Shown piece by piece: positions 9,958 through 19,778 of a DNA stretch of 64,000 nucleotides. This stretch comes from Erwinia sp. OLFS4 (GTDB lineage Bacteria > Pseudomonadota > Gammaproteobacteria > Enterobacterales > Enterobacteriaceae). The notes under the pieces were generated by a model. That model saw nothing but the letters and a program-made list of their open reading frames with translations, did not search any database and was not told the origin of the DNA. The DNA is taken from NCBI RefSeq assembly GCF_002752165.1, contig NZ_MOMB01000046.1, positions 1-64,000 on the forward strand, given 5' to 3'. The translations under genes and the position numbers were made by a program. Every line of letters starts with the position of its first letter. Position 1 is the stretch's first letter.

Positions 9958-11550
9958 TCAGCCTACGCCCTGGCTACGCAGATAATCTTCGTAGTTACCG
10001 CTGAAATCAATCACGCGGCCCGGCCGCAGTTCAATAATGCGGTTTGCCAGAGAGCTGACAAATTCACGGTCGTGCGAAACAAAAATCAACGTACCTTCAA
10101 ACAGTTCAAGCGCCATATTCAGTGATTCGATGGATTCCATATCCAGGTGGTTGGTCGGTTCATCCATAATCAGAATATTAGGCCGCTGCATCATCAGTTT
10201 GCCAAACAGCATGCGACCTTTTTCGCCACCGGACAGCACCCTGGCCGGTTTTTTAATGTCATCCTGACCAAACAGCAGGCGGCCGAGGATACTGCGCACA
10301 GCCTGTTCATCATCACCAGGCTGTTTCCACTGGCTCATCCAGTCGAACACCGTCAGATCGCTGGCGAAATCGTCGGCGTGATCCTGGGCATAATAGCCAA
10401 TCCGCGCGTTCTCAGACCATTTTATGCTGCCGCTGTCCGGTGTCAGATCGCCGACCAGCGTTTTTAGCAACGTGGTTTTACCAATACCGTTAGCGCCGAG
10501 CACCGCCAGCTTTTCGCCCACTTCCAGCAGCAGTTTTACCTCTTTAAACAGCGGCCCCTGATCAAAACCTTTACTGAGATTGTCAATTTCCAGCGCATTG
10601 CGGAACAGCTTTTTATCCTGTTCAAAACGGATAAACGGGTTCTGCCGGCTGGAAGCTTTTACTTCATCCAGCTTGATTTTATCCATCTGACGCGCACGCG
10701 ATGTTGCCTGACGCGATTTAGAGGCGTTAGCACTAAAACGGCTGACAAATGACTGAAGCTCGGCAATTTGCGCTTTTTTCCTGGCGTTATCTGCCAGCAG
10801 ACGTTCACGCGCCTGAGTGGCTGCCGTCATATACTCATCATAGTTACCGGGATAAACCCGCAGCTCGCCATAATCAAGGTCGGCCATGTGGGTACAAACC
10901 ATATTCAGGAAATGGCGGTCATGCGAGATAATGATCATGGTGCTGTCACGCTCATTAAGCACGTTTTCCAACCAGCGAATAGTGTCGATGTCGAGGTTGT
11001 TGGTTGGTTCGTCCAGCAGCAGAATATCAGGATCGGAGAACAAGGCCTGCGCCAGCAGTACGCGCAGCTTCCAGCCCGGTGCCACTTCGCTCATCGGGCC
11101 ATAGTGCTGCTCCAGCGGAATCCCCACACCAAGTAACAGCTCCCCGGCCCGGGCTTCAGCCGTATAACCGTCCATTTCGCCATACTTCACTTCAAGATCA
11201 GCGACCCGGTAACCATCTTCTTCGCTCATTTCCGCCAGCGCATAGATACCATCGCGTTCCTGCTTGACTTGCCACAGCTCCGCATGCCCCATAATCACCG
11301 TGTCCAGCACGCTGAAATGTTCAAAGGCAAACTGATCCTGGCGCAGTTTACCTATGCGCTCATTGGGATCGAGAGCAACATTACCGTTGGTCGGTTGCAG
11401 ATCGCCACCAAGAATTTTCATAAAGGTGGACTTGCCACTGCCGTTAGCGCCAATCAGCCCATAGCGATTACCGCCGCCAAATTTAACCGAGATATTTTCA
11501 AACAGTGGTTTGCTGCCAAACTGCATGGTGACATTGTTGGAAACCAGCAC
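9958..11550 (-). CDS. ybiT: ABC-F family ATPase YbiT
   Basis: Soluble ABC-F protein of 530 residues, the same length as E. coli YbiT and highly similar along its whole length. Domain 1 has Walker A GANGSGKS, and [19 protein letters not shown] serves as Walker B and D-loop. Domain 2 has [23 protein letters not shown] and [15 protein letters not shown]. The charged linker between them ([19 protein letters not shown] onward) is the P-site tRNA interaction motif region. There are no membrane segments. ABC-F proteins act on ribosomes rather than in transport; the exact role of YbiT is not settled. It appears monocistronic. Confidence 0.96.
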   Translation of the reverse strand: MLVSNNVTMQFGSKPLFENISVKFGGGNRYGLIGANGSGKSTFMKILGGDLQPTNGNVALDPNERIGKLRQDQFAFEHFSVLDTVIMGHAELWQVKQERDGIYALAEMSEEDGYRVADLEVKYGEMDGYTAEARAGELLLGVGIPLEQHYGPMSEVAPGWKLRVLLAQALFSDPDILLLDEPTNNLDIDTIRWLENVLNERDSTMIIISHDRHFLNMVCTHMADLDYGELRVYPGNYDEYMTAATQARERLLADNARKKAQIAELQSFVSRFSANASKSRQATSRARQMDKIKLDEVKASSRQNPFIRFEQDKKLFRNALEIDNLSKGFDQGPLFKEVKLLLEVGEKLAVLGANGIGKTTLLKTLVGDLTPDSGSIKWSENARIGYYAQDHADDFASDLTVFDWMSQWKQPGDDEQAVRSILGRLLFGQDDIKKPARVLSGGEKGRMLFGKLMMQRPNILIMDEPTNHLDMESIESLNMALELFEGTLIFVSHDREFVSSLANRIIELRPGRVIDFSGNYEDYLRSQGVG

Positions 11551-11722
11551 GAAATTGCCTTCATTAGCGGATAGATGAATTTGGCCACATTATGCCACAG
11601 CCTGACATCAGGATCGCCTGAAGTTGTTACGCTTTTTCTGTTGCGCCGCTGTACTGCCTGACTGCAGCCGGCAATCAGTACCATAAGTCACACCCACGCC
11701 GGCCGGCCAATCTACTGAATAA
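11551..11722. other. Upstream region of ybiT
   Basis: About 170 bp that should hold the ybiT promoter on the reverse strand. No confident -35/-10 pair or further ORF is assigned. Confidence 0.3.
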
Positions 11723-11739
11723 GAGGTGCTAAGCACCTC
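11723..11739 (-). terminator. Hairpin downstream of the MFS sugar transporter
   Basis: GAGGTGCT at 11723-11730 and AGCACCTC at 11732-11739 form a near-perfect inverted repeat 18 bp beyond the transporter stop on the reverse strand. It is followed in that direction by TTATT, a modest U-tract. Probable intrinsic terminator. Confidence 0.55.
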
Positions 11740-11756
11740 CTGTCATTATCTGCTGT

Positions 11757-13247
11757 TTATATGCTGCTTCTGGCTTTACGCTCAGCCAGACGCTGCTGAC
11801 GCGGCGGCGCAGCGTCACTCAGCCATTCGTGCAAATAATGTTCAATCTGTTCCAGCGAACGGTTGCGCGTTTCCGGGATACAGCGCAGCACGAAAAACGC
11901 GCCGCATATACCTACCAGGGTAAAGGTAAAGAACGCCCCCGCCAGACCGACGCTGGCAAGCAGCAGCGGGAAAGAGAGCGAAATAAGGAAGTTGGCGATC
12001 CACATGGCAAATACCGCCCCGCCCATAAAAATACCGCGCAGACGGGTCGGAAAGATTTCCGACAGCAGCAGCCAGGTCACCGGCGACAACGCCCCCTGCT
12101 GAAAACAGAGAAACATTAGCATGCCCAGCAGCACCATATAGCCCCGCAGCATATCCGGATGGGCATGGTTACCTTCCGGCATAAAATAACAAATGCAGCC
12201 AATAAACAGCAGACAGCAGGTGCAGCCAAACTGGCCAATCATCACCATTGGCCGGCGGCCGATGCGTCCCAGCAGCCAGATACCAACAAAGGTCATCAGC
12301 ACCGAGATAACGCCATTCGCAATAGTAGCTACCAGTGCCGCATTGTCACTCATTCCGATACTGGTGAGCATGGTCGGTGCGTAATACATGATAGTGTTAA
12401 CGCCGGAGGTCTGCTGAATCACCGCCACGCCGATACCAATCAGAAACAATTTAAACAGCCAGGGTTTTTTAAGTTCACGCAGCCGGGGTTTCCCCTGCAG
12501 TTCATCATCCTGCAAGGTTTCTTCGATTTCGGTCAGTTCCCACTCAACGTCATCGCGCGCGCGGGTGCGCTCCAGTACTTTACGTGCTTCGGCAAGGCGC
12601 CCTTTCATGGCGTACCAACGCGGGGAGTCCGGCATAAACAGCATGCCAATCCACAGCATTACGGCAGGCAGGGTTGCCACCGCCAGCATCCAGCGCCAGG
12701 TATCCGCCCCACCCCAGAGCGCATTAAAACCGGCATTGGACATATAAGCCAGCAGCTGTCCGGAGACAATCATAAACTCCTGCATTGTCACCAGCTGACC
12801 GCGCCGGTTAGCTGGCGCAATCTCTGCAATATAAACCGGTACCGTCGCCGATGCCCCGCCGACAGCCACCCCAAGCAGTAAGCGAAAGAAAACCATCCAG
12901 TGCACGTCGGGTGCCAGCGCCGTGCCAAGCGCCCCTACGGCAAAAATTACCGCCAGCAGCGTGATGATTTTTTTACGTCCGGCGGCCGCGGCAAAATAGC
13001 CGGAAAACAGCGAGCCAAAAGCGGCACCAAACAGCAGAGAGCTGGTCACCAGACCCATAGTAAAGGGGGTTAAATGCAGTTCAGGGCCCATAAATAACAG
13101 TGCACCTGAGATGACGCCGGTATCATAGCCGAACAGCAGGCCGCCGAGGGTAGCGATACAGGCAATCACTTTGACAAAGGGCTCCGTACGACTGTTACTG
13201 TTCGGGCCGGACGCTTTATTCAGTGTAAGGTACTGTTCTTTACTCAT
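11757..13247 (-). CDS. Sugar-porter family MFS transporter (inositol/hexose type)
   Basis: Twelve-helix proton-coupled sugar symporter of the major facilitator superfamily, 496 residues from the ATG at 13247. That start is chosen because GGGAT precedes it at suitable distance and the longer frame to 13385 adds a non-membrane, unconserved leader. Sugar-porter signatures are GGLLFGYDTGVISGALLFM in helix 1, a loop GRRPMVMIG, QQTSGVNTIMYYAP in helix 7 and PETRNRSLEQIE after helix 12. It resembles IolT/GalP-type carriers, but sequence alone does not fix the substrate. No catabolic genes sit beside it. It is divergent from a Crp-family regulator 378 bp away. Confidence 0.88.
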   Translation of the reverse strand: MSKEQYLTLNKASGPNSNSRTEPFVKVIACIATLGGLLFGYDTGVISGALLFMGPELHLTPFTMGLVTSSLLFGAAFGSLFSGYFAAAAGRKKIITLLAVIFAVGALGTALAPDVHWMVFFRLLLGVAVGGASATVPVYIAEIAPANRRGQLVTMQEFMIVSGQLLAYMSNAGFNALWGGADTWRWMLAVATLPAVMLWIGMLFMPDSPRWYAMKGRLAEARKVLERTRARDDVEWELTEIEETLQDDELQGKPRLRELKKPWLFKLFLIGIGVAVIQQTSGVNTIMYYAPTMLTSIGMSDNAALVATIANGVISVLMTFVGIWLLGRIGRRPMVMIGQFGCTCCLLFIGCICYFMPEGNHAHPDMLRGYMVLLGMLMFLCFQQGALSPVTWLLLSEIFPTRLRGIFMGGAVFAMWIANFLISLSFPLLLASVGLAGAFFTFTLVGICGAFFVLRCIPETRNRSLEQIEHYLHEWLSDAAPPRQQRLAERKARSSI

Positions 13248-13625
13248 GACATATCCCGTCTGACAGATTAAACCACGGTTAAAGGCACTTGTTTTGATGC
13301 CAATCCCTGGCAGGATTCTAGAAAATAGATCATTTATTTCACTAACAGGCATAACTGAAATTAATTTTTGATAAGCCGATCGCACTTAGCCGGTTTTAAT
13401 CGATAAAAATGAGAGGTAACACCGTATTTACTGGCTATTAACCTTCAGAAGTCAGGCAAATGACAGAACATTTATTTTGTTTACAATGAAAATACTGAAG
13501 ATGATTTCAATCAGACAAAAAATTGTCACCATCCTATGACGCGGCCCGTAAGCCTTATGCCAGGAGTGCTTTGATTAACGACGTGATATGCTAATTTATC
13601 TCAGTAACAACCGGCGGAAATCAGC
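13248..13625. promoter_or_regulatory. Divergent control region, MFS transporter / Crp-family regulator
   Basis: 378 bp without an ORF. A small inverted repeat GACAA-AAAA-TTGTC lies at 13514-13527, and AT-rich tracts around 13460-13500 could hold promoters for both genes. No canonical TTGAT-N4-ATCAA or TGTGA-N6-TCACA site was found. Confidence 0.35.
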
Positions 13626-14255
13626 ATGAAAATCAGTGCCAGCAGCGGAGAACTCAACGAAGACGGTGCGCCGCTGTTTGCGACCTTGCATAATTCACCC
13701 CATGCCACCCTTACCCGTTTTGACAACCTGCCGCGGCAGCATCATATCTACCCACAGCATAATGAAGCCGCTTCGTTTTATTATCTGCACAGCGGTCTGG
13801 TGGGGCTTTATCATTTACAGGAGAATGGCAAGGTCTGTCTGATGCGGCTGTTTACACCGGGCGACTTCTTCGGTTTTCGTAGCCTGTTTGGCGACATGTT
13901 TTATCACTGTTCTTCGCGGGTACAGCGTACAGCCAGCGTCACGCGCATTACCCCTTACCAGCCGGAAAGCTTTTTGCAAAAGTATCCGGCCCTCAACCGC
14001 TATCTCATTCAGCGACTGGCTCAGGATCTGGCCATGGCGGAAAAACGACTGGCCAGTATGGCGTATGAACGCTCACAGCAACGGGTCCTGACCAGCATCC
14101 GCACGCTGTACCAACGCTGGCCCGGTTATGAGTTTACCTGGCGGGAAATTGCTGAATATGCTGGCTGTGAAACCGAAACCGCGATGCGTCACAGCCGGAC
14201 GCTACGCCAGCAGGGGCTGCTGCCACCGGCCTTTACCACACCGCACAATGATTAA
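13626..14255 (+). CDS. Crp/Fnr-family transcriptional regulator
   Basis: DNA-binding regulator of 209 residues. Residues ~20-115 form a cyclic-nucleotide-binding-type beta barrel (FYYLHSGLVGLYHLQENGK, then LMRLFTPGDFFGFRSLFGD). A long dimer helix follows (~118-150), and a C-terminal winged helix at ~150-200 contains FTWREIAEYAGCETETAMRH. The phosphate-binding cassette typical of cAMP-binding Crp is not conserved, and there is no cluster of N-terminal cysteines as in Fnr, so the ligand is unknown. Its 3' end overlaps that of the convergent outer-membrane factor gene by 4 bp. Control of the divergent transporter or the exporter is plausible from position only. Confidence 0.85.
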   Translation: MKISASSGELNEDGAPLFATLHNSPHATLTRFDNLPRQHHIYPQHNEAASFYYLHSGLVGLYHLQENGKVCLMRLFTPGDFFGFRSLFGDMFYHCSSRVQRTASVTRITPYQPESFLQKYPALNRYLIQRLAQDLAMAEKRLASMAYERSQQRVLTSIRTLYQRWPGYEFTWREIAEYAGCETETAMRHSRTLRQQGLLPPAFTTPHND

Positions 14256-15796
14256 CCGCGAACTGCGGCACCAAACAGCGGAAATTCAGGTAGCTGAACG
14301 TGCTGATACGGCTCCCATCCACCGCCAAGTGCTTTGTAAAGTGCCACTAAATCAACGCTAGTCTGCATACGGGCAGAGACCAGCTGCTGACGGGTTTGTG
14401 CCAGCTGGCGTTGTGCATCCAGCACGCCGATAAAGTTGCTGAGCCCTTTGCTATAGCTGTCACGCGCCAGTTCAAACGCGCTCTGCTGTGCTGCCACCGT
14501 ATCACTCAGACCCGCTACCCGCTGCTGATCGGCATGATAACTGACCAGCGCATTCTCCACATCCTGTAGCGCAGTCAGCACCGTCTGGCGATAGCCGAGC
14601 GCCGCCGCGGCCTGGTCGGCGCGAGCCAGCCTGACGCTGGACACCAGACGCCCGCCCTGGAAAAGTGGCAGACTGACTGCCGGACCAAAGCTGTAAAAAT
14701 GGCTGCTCCAGTTATCCAGATAGCTGGCATCGGTATTACGTACGCCGAACTGGCCGCTCAGCGACAGGTCAGGAAACATCTGAGCCACCGACACGCCGAT
14801 ATTTGCCGTTGCGGCGTGCAGTCGGGCTTCAGCGGCGCGCACATCAGGACGCCGACGTGCCAGCGTGGCGGGAATGCCAACCGCCACGTGTGCCGGCAGC
14901 GCCGGCAGCGCTTTGTCGCTGGCCAGTTCAGCGTCCAGCATGCCCGGCATATTGCCCAGCAGTACCGCCAGACCGTTCATCGCCTGACGAACCTGGGACT
15001 GATACTGCGGCAGCTGAGCCTGCAGCGACCCTAACTGAGCGCGGGCATTTTCCACATCAGTCAGCGGTGACAGTCCGTTACGCTGCAGGCTTTGCGTTAA
15101 TGCCAGCGTCTGGCGGGCAACCTCAATCTGCGTTTCAATGGTACGGGTTATCGCCTGGGCACCGCGCAGTTGCAGGTAAGTACGCGCAACTTCCGCTTCA
15201 AGCGACACCAGTGCATCGTTACGGTTTTCAATGTTCTGCTGTTGCTGCGCCTGTGCCATTTCAACCTGACGACGGACTTTACCCCATAAATCAAGCTCCC
15301 AGGAGGCATCAAAACTGCCCTGATAGAGGTTAACCGGTTTGGTCAGACTGTCGAGTGTCGAACGGTATTGCGGCGCGTTCTGCTCAACCTGGTCGTATAC
15401 CCCGTTCGATTCCAGCTCACCTTTCAGTCCCGGCTGCTGGCGGGTCACCTGCAGATTACCGCTGGCACCGGGAAACCATGCTCCTCGTGCCTGGTTAACC
15501 TGCTGGCGTGACGCGGCAATGCGCATTACCGCCTGCTGCAGCGAAAGATTACCGGCGATGGCGCGGCTAATCAGGTTATCAAGCTGGGGATCGTTAAAGG
15601 TTTTCCACCACTGCGGATTAATGGCGCTGGCTTGCGGCGTTGAACCGGTATCGCTGGCCAGCGCATTAAAGTGACTGGCGCTTAGCGGTGCCGGCGCCTG
15701 ATAATCCGGCCCCACCGAACAGGCTGACAGCGTGAGTACAACGGGTAACACCAGCGCCATTGGCCTGAGAAAAAAATCAGGAAATTTACTCTGCAT
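14252..15796 (-). CDS. Outer-membrane efflux lipoprotein (NodT/OprM-type factor)
   Basis: Outer-membrane channel of a tripartite exporter, 514 residues from the ATG at 15796. A lipoprotein signal ends in LSAC, giving lipidated Cys26 followed by SVGPDYQAP. The residue after Cys is Ser, not Asp, consistent with outer-membrane sorting. Two OEP (TolC-like) repeats are visible, with helical barrel segments rich in Q and A and the recurrent L-ARRPDVRAAEARL-AA region near the middle. It starts 1 bp after the EmrB-like gene ends, completing an operon of adaptor, pump and channel. An alternative ATG at 15814 would overlap the pump gene. Confidence 0.9.
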   Translation of the reverse strand: MQSKFPDFFLRPMALVLPVVLTLSACSVGPDYQAPAPLSASHFNALASDTGSTPQASAINPQWWKTFNDPQLDNLISRAIAGNLSLQQAVMRIAASRQQVNQARGAWFPGASGNLQVTRQQPGLKGELESNGVYDQVEQNAPQYRSTLDSLTKPVNLYQGSFDASWELDLWGKVRRQVEMAQAQQQQNIENRNDALVSLEAEVARTYLQLRGAQAITRTIETQIEVARQTLALTQSLQRNGLSPLTDVENARAQLGSLQAQLPQYQSQVRQAMNGLAVLLGNMPGMLDAELASDKALPALPAHVAVGIPATLARRRPDVRAAEARLHAATANIGVSVAQMFPDLSLSGQFGVRNTDASYLDNWSSHFYSFGPAVSLPLFQGGRLVSSVRLARADQAAAALGYRQTVLTALQDVENALVSYHADQQRVAGLSDTVAAQQSAFELARDSYSKGLSNFIGVLDAQRQLAQTRQQLVSARMQTSVDLVALYKALGGGWEPYQHVQLPEFPLFGAAVRG

Positions 15797-15797
15797 C

Positions 15798-17366
15798 TCA
15801 GTGTGCTCCCGCACTGCCTTCGCTCTTCACGGGCGACAGCAGAAAACAAAAAGGTAATAGAATCAGGGCAAAAATACTTAATCCAATAAAAACATCAATG
15901 TAGGCCAGAATACGTGCCTGAGCGATCATCTCCTGATAAAGCTTACCGCTGGCGAGGGTCGTGGGATCGCCCACCAGAGAAGAAAAGTCTCTCACCGCTT
16001 GCGCCCAGCGAGCCAGGGTCTGATTAAACGACGCGTCTAACGGGGTCATATGCGCAGACAGACAGGCGCTGTGAGTTTGCTGGCGCTCCGTAATCGCTGC
16101 GGTACAGAGCGAAATACCCACCGAACCGGATACGTTCCTGAACATAGTAAACAACGCCGATGCGTCGGCATTCAGCCGCTGCGGTATGGTAATAAAAGCA
16201 ATGGTGGTCAGCGGCACAAATAAAAAGCCCAGCCCGATAGTCTGGGCGCTACGCATCAGCATCAGCGTGGTAAAATCAATGTCCGGCGTCAGTCCGGCGC
16301 AGTATATAAATGACACCGCCAGGCAGACAAAACCAAAGGCGATAATCCAGCGTGTCTGCACCAGCGGCATTAATTTTAATACCAGGGGAATCGTCAGAAT
16401 AATCAGTACGGCCCCGGGAGAAAGCACCAGACCCGACCAGGTTGCGGTATAACCTAAATCCTGCTGCGCCAGCTGCGGAATCACTACCGAACTGCCATAC
16501 AGAATAGTGGCCATACCGGCCATCAGCAGGCCAGCAACCCAAAAGTTGCGATCTTTCATCACTGAGAGATCGACCACCGGTCGGCGGGCATAAAGCAGCC
16601 AGTAAACCGCCCCTACCAGACCAACAAGGGTCAGTACGGCGAACAACACAATAAAGCGTGAATTAAACCAGTCTTCATCCTCGCCCCGGTCAAGCATTAC
16701 CTGCAGACAGCCCAGTCCGAGGGTAATCAGACTGATGCCAATATAGTCAATTTTCAGCTTCGAGGGTGCCCAGCGTTTTTCCCATGGCGGATCTTCCAGC
16801 AGCTGATAAATGGCGATAACGCAAAGGATCCCCACCGGAATATTAATAAAAAATACCCAGCGCCAGCTGTAATTATCGGTGATCCAGCCGCCCAGGGTCG
16901 GCCCCATTACCGGCGCGACAATCACCGCAATAGATGACAACCCAAAAGCTTTACCCCGATCTTCCGCTTTAAAATAGTCCAGCAAAACCGATTGCTGTAC
17001 CGGCTGCAATCCGCCGCCGAAAAAACCTTGCAGCACGCGAAACAAAATAATCTGCCACAGTTCCGTAGCTATCCCGCACAGCAATGAGCAGACGGTAAAC
17101 ATGACAATACAAATCATAAAAAACATCTTGCGGCCAAATACCCGGCTAAGAAATGCCGAAATGGGCAGCACGATGCCGTTTGCTACCAGGTAGGAAGTCA
17201 GCACCCAGGTGGATTCGTCGTAACTGGAAGAGAGTGAACCGGCAATGTGTGGCAGAGCAACGTTGACAATAGTGGTGTCGAGGATTTCCATAAACACCGC
17301 CACCGTCACCACCATGGCAACCAGCCAGGGATTGCTGACAGGTTTCCAGCTTGTTGCCTGATTCAT
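15798..17366 (-). CDS. DHA2-family drug exporter (EmrB-like, 14 helices)
   Basis: Inner-membrane proton-driven exporter of the major facilitator DHA2 branch, 522 residues. The DHA2 signature is seen in helix 1 (MEILDTTIVNVALPHIAGSL), and the motif-C region PVMGPTLGGWITDNYSWRW follows helix 5. Hydrophobicity suggests fourteen segments. A long periplasmic loop precedes the last helix (AHMTPLDASFNQTLARWAQ). It overlaps the adaptor gene by 4 bp (ATGA) and is followed at once by the outer-membrane factor. It could export drugs, fatty acids or siderophore-like compounds; the substrate cannot be read from the sequence. Confidence 0.92.
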   Translation of the reverse strand: MNQATSWKPVSNPWLVAMVVTVAVFMEILDTTIVNVALPHIAGSLSSSYDESTWVLTSYLVANGIVLPISAFLSRVFGRKMFFMICIVMFTVCSLLCGIATELWQIILFRVLQGFFGGGLQPVQQSVLLDYFKAEDRGKAFGLSSIAVIVAPVMGPTLGGWITDNYSWRWVFFINIPVGILCVIAIYQLLEDPPWEKRWAPSKLKIDYIGISLITLGLGCLQVMLDRGEDEDWFNSRFIVLFAVLTLVGLVGAVYWLLYARRPVVDLSVMKDRNFWVAGLLMAGMATILYGSSVVIPQLAQQDLGYTATWSGLVLSPGAVLIILTIPLVLKLMPLVQTRWIIAFGFVCLAVSFIYCAGLTPDIDFTTLMLMRSAQTIGLGFLFVPLTTIAFITIPQRLNADASALFTMFRNVSGSVGISLCTAAITERQQTHSACLSAHMTPLDASFNQTLARWAQAVRDFSSLVGDPTTLASGKLYQEMIAQARILAYIDVFIGLSIFALILLPFCFLLSPVKSEGSAGAH

Positions 17367-18508
17367 TTTACCGTCACCGTCGGCTCAACTGACAGACCCA
17401 GTGGCAGCGGTTTATTCGGATCCAGACCGTTATCAATCACGATTTTCACCGGCACACGCTGGACAATTTTCACATAATTACCGGTGGCATTCTCCGCAGG
17501 GAAAGCAGAAAAACGCGAGCCAGAACCCATCTGAATACTGTCAACATGGCCAGACAGTTTCAGTTGTGGCCAGCCATCAACGCTGATGTCCACCTTATCA
17601 CCAGGATTCATGTGTTCGAGCTGGGATTCTTTAAAATTAGCAATCACCCATATATCGGGGGAGACCAGCGAAAACAGTGAGGAACCGGCTTGTACCAGCG
17701 TGCCCTGATTAACATTGCGCTTAGTTACAAATCCGTCATAAGGCGCCCGCACTTCGCTATAAGAGAGATTGAGCAAGGCAGTATTCAGCTGAGCTTTTGC
17801 CTGTTCTACCTGTTGCTGCCGCGCTTCAACATTGGTCTGCTGCTGGCGGATTTGCAGTTCAACCTGTGAAGCCACTTCCAGCTGCGCATTAGCACTGGCC
17901 AGCTGGGCTTTAGCGCTACGTAGCTGCGCGCTGGCGGCATCAATATTACGCTGTGAAGTAGCACGCGGATCAACGCCACGCTGACGACGGTAATCGGCCT
18001 GCGCGTTGATATAATTCGCTTCGGCCTGGGCCTGCTGAGCCAGCGCCTGATCGCGCTGGGCCGGATACTGCACGCGAGAAAGGTCGAGCTGGGCCTGGGC
18101 CTGATGCAACTGCGCTTCGGCCAGCCCCAGCTGGGCCTTTGCCTGATCGCGCTGCGCCTCGCTGTCACGCGGATCTATCTTTAGCAGCAAATCGCCTTTT
18201 TTCACCCGCTGATTATCGTTAACCGCCAGTTCGGTGACATAGCCGGATACTTTAGCCGCAATGGTCACCGCATTGCCTTCAGTAAAGGCATCGTCAGTGG
18301 TTTCCTGATTATGCGTCATTAGCCAGTAAATCAGCGCGACAATAATCATGATCAACACAATAATCGCCAGAATGATCAGCGGCTTTTTCCCCGGTCGTTT
18401 GCGGTCTGTACTGTCAGGCTGGTCATGACCAGCATGCTGCGGTGCAGCGCTTTGTCCGTCCCGATTGTTATCGTCCTCTCCGGACGCAGAGTAATGTTGA
18501 TCAGCCAT
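17363..18508 (-). CDS. Membrane-fusion protein (EmrA/HlyD-type adaptor)
   Basis: Periplasmic adaptor linking the EmrB-like pump to the outer-membrane channel. It has 381 residues from the ATG at 18508 (an ATG at 18520 adds four). A charged N-terminal tail is followed by a single membrane anchor (~45-65: PLIILAIIVLIMIIVALIYW). Two half lipoyl motifs flank a long A/Q-rich coiled coil (~105-230, with repeated QAQL/AEAQL heptads), and beta-barrel segments follow. VRAPYDGFVTKRNVNQGT is the classical second lipoyl half. It is the first gene of the three-gene exporter operon. Confidence 0.92.
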   Translation of the reverse strand: MADQHYSASGEDDNNRDGQSAAPQHAGHDQPDSTDRKRPGKKPLIILAIIVLIMIIVALIYWLMTHNQETTDDAFTEGNAVTIAAKVSGYVTELAVNDNQRVKKGDLLLKIDPRDSEAQRDQAKAQLGLAEAQLHQAQAQLDLSRVQYPAQRDQALAQQAQAEANYINAQADYRRQRGVDPRATSQRNIDAASAQLRSAKAQLASANAQLEVASQVELQIRQQQTNVEARQQQVEQAKAQLNTALLNLSYSEVRAPYDGFVTKRNVNQGTLVQAGSSLFSLVSPDIWVIANFKESQLEHMNPGDKVDISVDGWPQLKLSGHVDSIQMGSGSRFSAFPAENATGNYVKIVQRVPVKIVIDNGLDPNKPLPLGLSVEPTVTVK

Positions 18509-18640
18509 AGTTCCCATCAATAGTTAGCTGGCAGCAAAACCAGCCGTAAGCAGACAAATAAAACAGGTATGCTGAGTTTAACAATAGGAGAAAAAGTAAC
18601 AAATTCCACTGCCTGCGTGTTAAACCAGAAAACCCTGAGC
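18509..18640 (-). promoter_or_regulatory. Probable promoter region of the exporter operon
   Basis: The 132-bp gap between ybiR and the adaptor gene. On the reverse strand TTGTTA, 16 bp and TAAACT form a plausible sigma-70 promoter, with T-rich spacer DNA. Confidence 0.4.
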
Positions 18641-19756
18641 TTAAATCACACCAATTAACAAAAATAGTAACCAGCCGGCAAGGCAGGCAAACAGCAAAAA
18701 CGGCATAGAATAAAGGTGAAACTGCCACCAGATGCGGCGATCGCGCGCCATACGCAGCGCAATCAGATTGGCCAGCGAACCGGGTAGCAAGCCAAAACCG
18801 CCAATATTAACCGCCCAGCTTAGCAACGTTGAAGCCGGCAAAATATTCAGCAGCAATAGGGTGGCAGGTACATTGCTGATAAACTGAGATAAACCAATCG
18901 CCAGCAGATAACGTGCGCCAGCAGCCCAGTGTGTCAGCTGCTGAAAAACCGCTGCCAGCAGCGGCAAATGGGTCAGAAAAAAAACATCAATAAACATCAG
19001 AATAAAAACAACCAGCAGGCTCCAGTCCAGCTGTAACAGCAACTGCGGCGTTCGCCAGAGAAAAAATAGCGCGATAATCAGCAAAGCAAAACCTGCCAGA
19101 TTAAATTCAAGTGCGATAATAAACAGCAGATACAGTACGGCACACTGTATCAACAATCCACGCTGCCACAGCAAAGGGGGCTGCTCTGCCTGCAACTGAA
19201 TTGCCTTTTTGCCAAAACTACAGGCCGTCAGGACTAACAACGCCGCCATCAGCAGCAGCGCCAGCGGCAGCATCTGACCGATAAACTGCAAAAAGCTCTG
19301 GCCGCTTTTATTCCATAATAAAATGTTTTGCGGGTTGCCAATGGGGGTTAATAACGAACCGGCATTCACCGCCAGCGCTTCAAAGATAATCAGCCGGTTT
19401 AACGGTATCAGGGTAAACCGTCGCAGGGTTAAGGTCAGCGGCACGGTAATAAACAGCGCCACATCATTGGTAAGAAAGGTGGAAAGCAGGGCCGACGCCG
19501 CCACCATAAATAACGCCAGTGAACGCTGGTCGCAAAAGCGTTGAATCAGCCGCTGGCCAAGGAAAGCAAAATAACCGCTGGATTCAATTCCTTTGGTTAA
19601 CAGCAGCAGCCCGGCCAGGGTCAGGATTGTGTGCCAGTCGACGGCATCGGCCAGCTGGCGAGAGTGAAAATCGGCCAGTGCGCCGGTTATCAGACCAATC
19701 AGCAACAGGATCTGTAATAAACGGTCATCTATCAACGTACGTAGCAACGCACTCAT
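18641..19756 (-). CDS. ybiR: YbiR, ArsB/NhaD-type anion or cation transporter
   Basis: Polytopic inner-membrane protein of 371 residues (372 in E. coli YbiR), with about ten or eleven hydrophobic segments and ion-transporter-superfamily motifs: LLTKGIESSGYF, TFLTNDVALFITVPL and EALAVNAGSLLTPIGNPQN. The C-terminal GFGLLPGSLANLIALRMA is nearly identical to E. coli. The start at 19756 (MSALLRTL) matches the family and avoids overlap with mntR, which ends 22 bp upstream. The two probably form an operon as in E. coli. The substrate is unproven; co-transcription with mntR hints at a link to metal homeostasis. Confidence 0.92.
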   Translation of the reverse strand: MSALLRTLIDDRLLQILLLIGLITGALADFHSRQLADAVDWHTILTLAGLLLLTKGIESSGYFAFLGQRLIQRFCDQRSLALFMVAASALLSTFLTNDVALFITVPLTLTLRRFTLIPLNRLIIFEALAVNAGSLLTPIGNPQNILLWNKSGQSFLQFIGQMLPLALLLMAALLVLTACSFGKKAIQLQAEQPPLLWQRGLLIQCAVLYLLFIIALEFNLAGFALLIIALFFLWRTPQLLLQLDWSLLVVFILMFIDVFFLTHLPLLAAVFQQLTHWAAGARYLLAIGLSQFISNVPATLLLLNILPASTLLSWAVNIGGFGLLPGSLANLIALRMARDRRIWWQFHLYSMPFLLFACLAGWLLFLLIGVI

Positions 19757-19778
19757 CGTAAGCGACCAGAAAAGAAAA

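Noticed and set aside
12159-12881. 240-codon frame antisense to the MFS sugar transporter
   Set aside because: His/Gln-rich composition typical of reverse-complemented membrane protein codons; no homology recognised.
13626-14255. Assignment of the Crp-family regulator as FNR or CRP
   Set aside because: No N-terminal cysteine cluster and no convincing cAMP-binding cassette; the protein is divergent.
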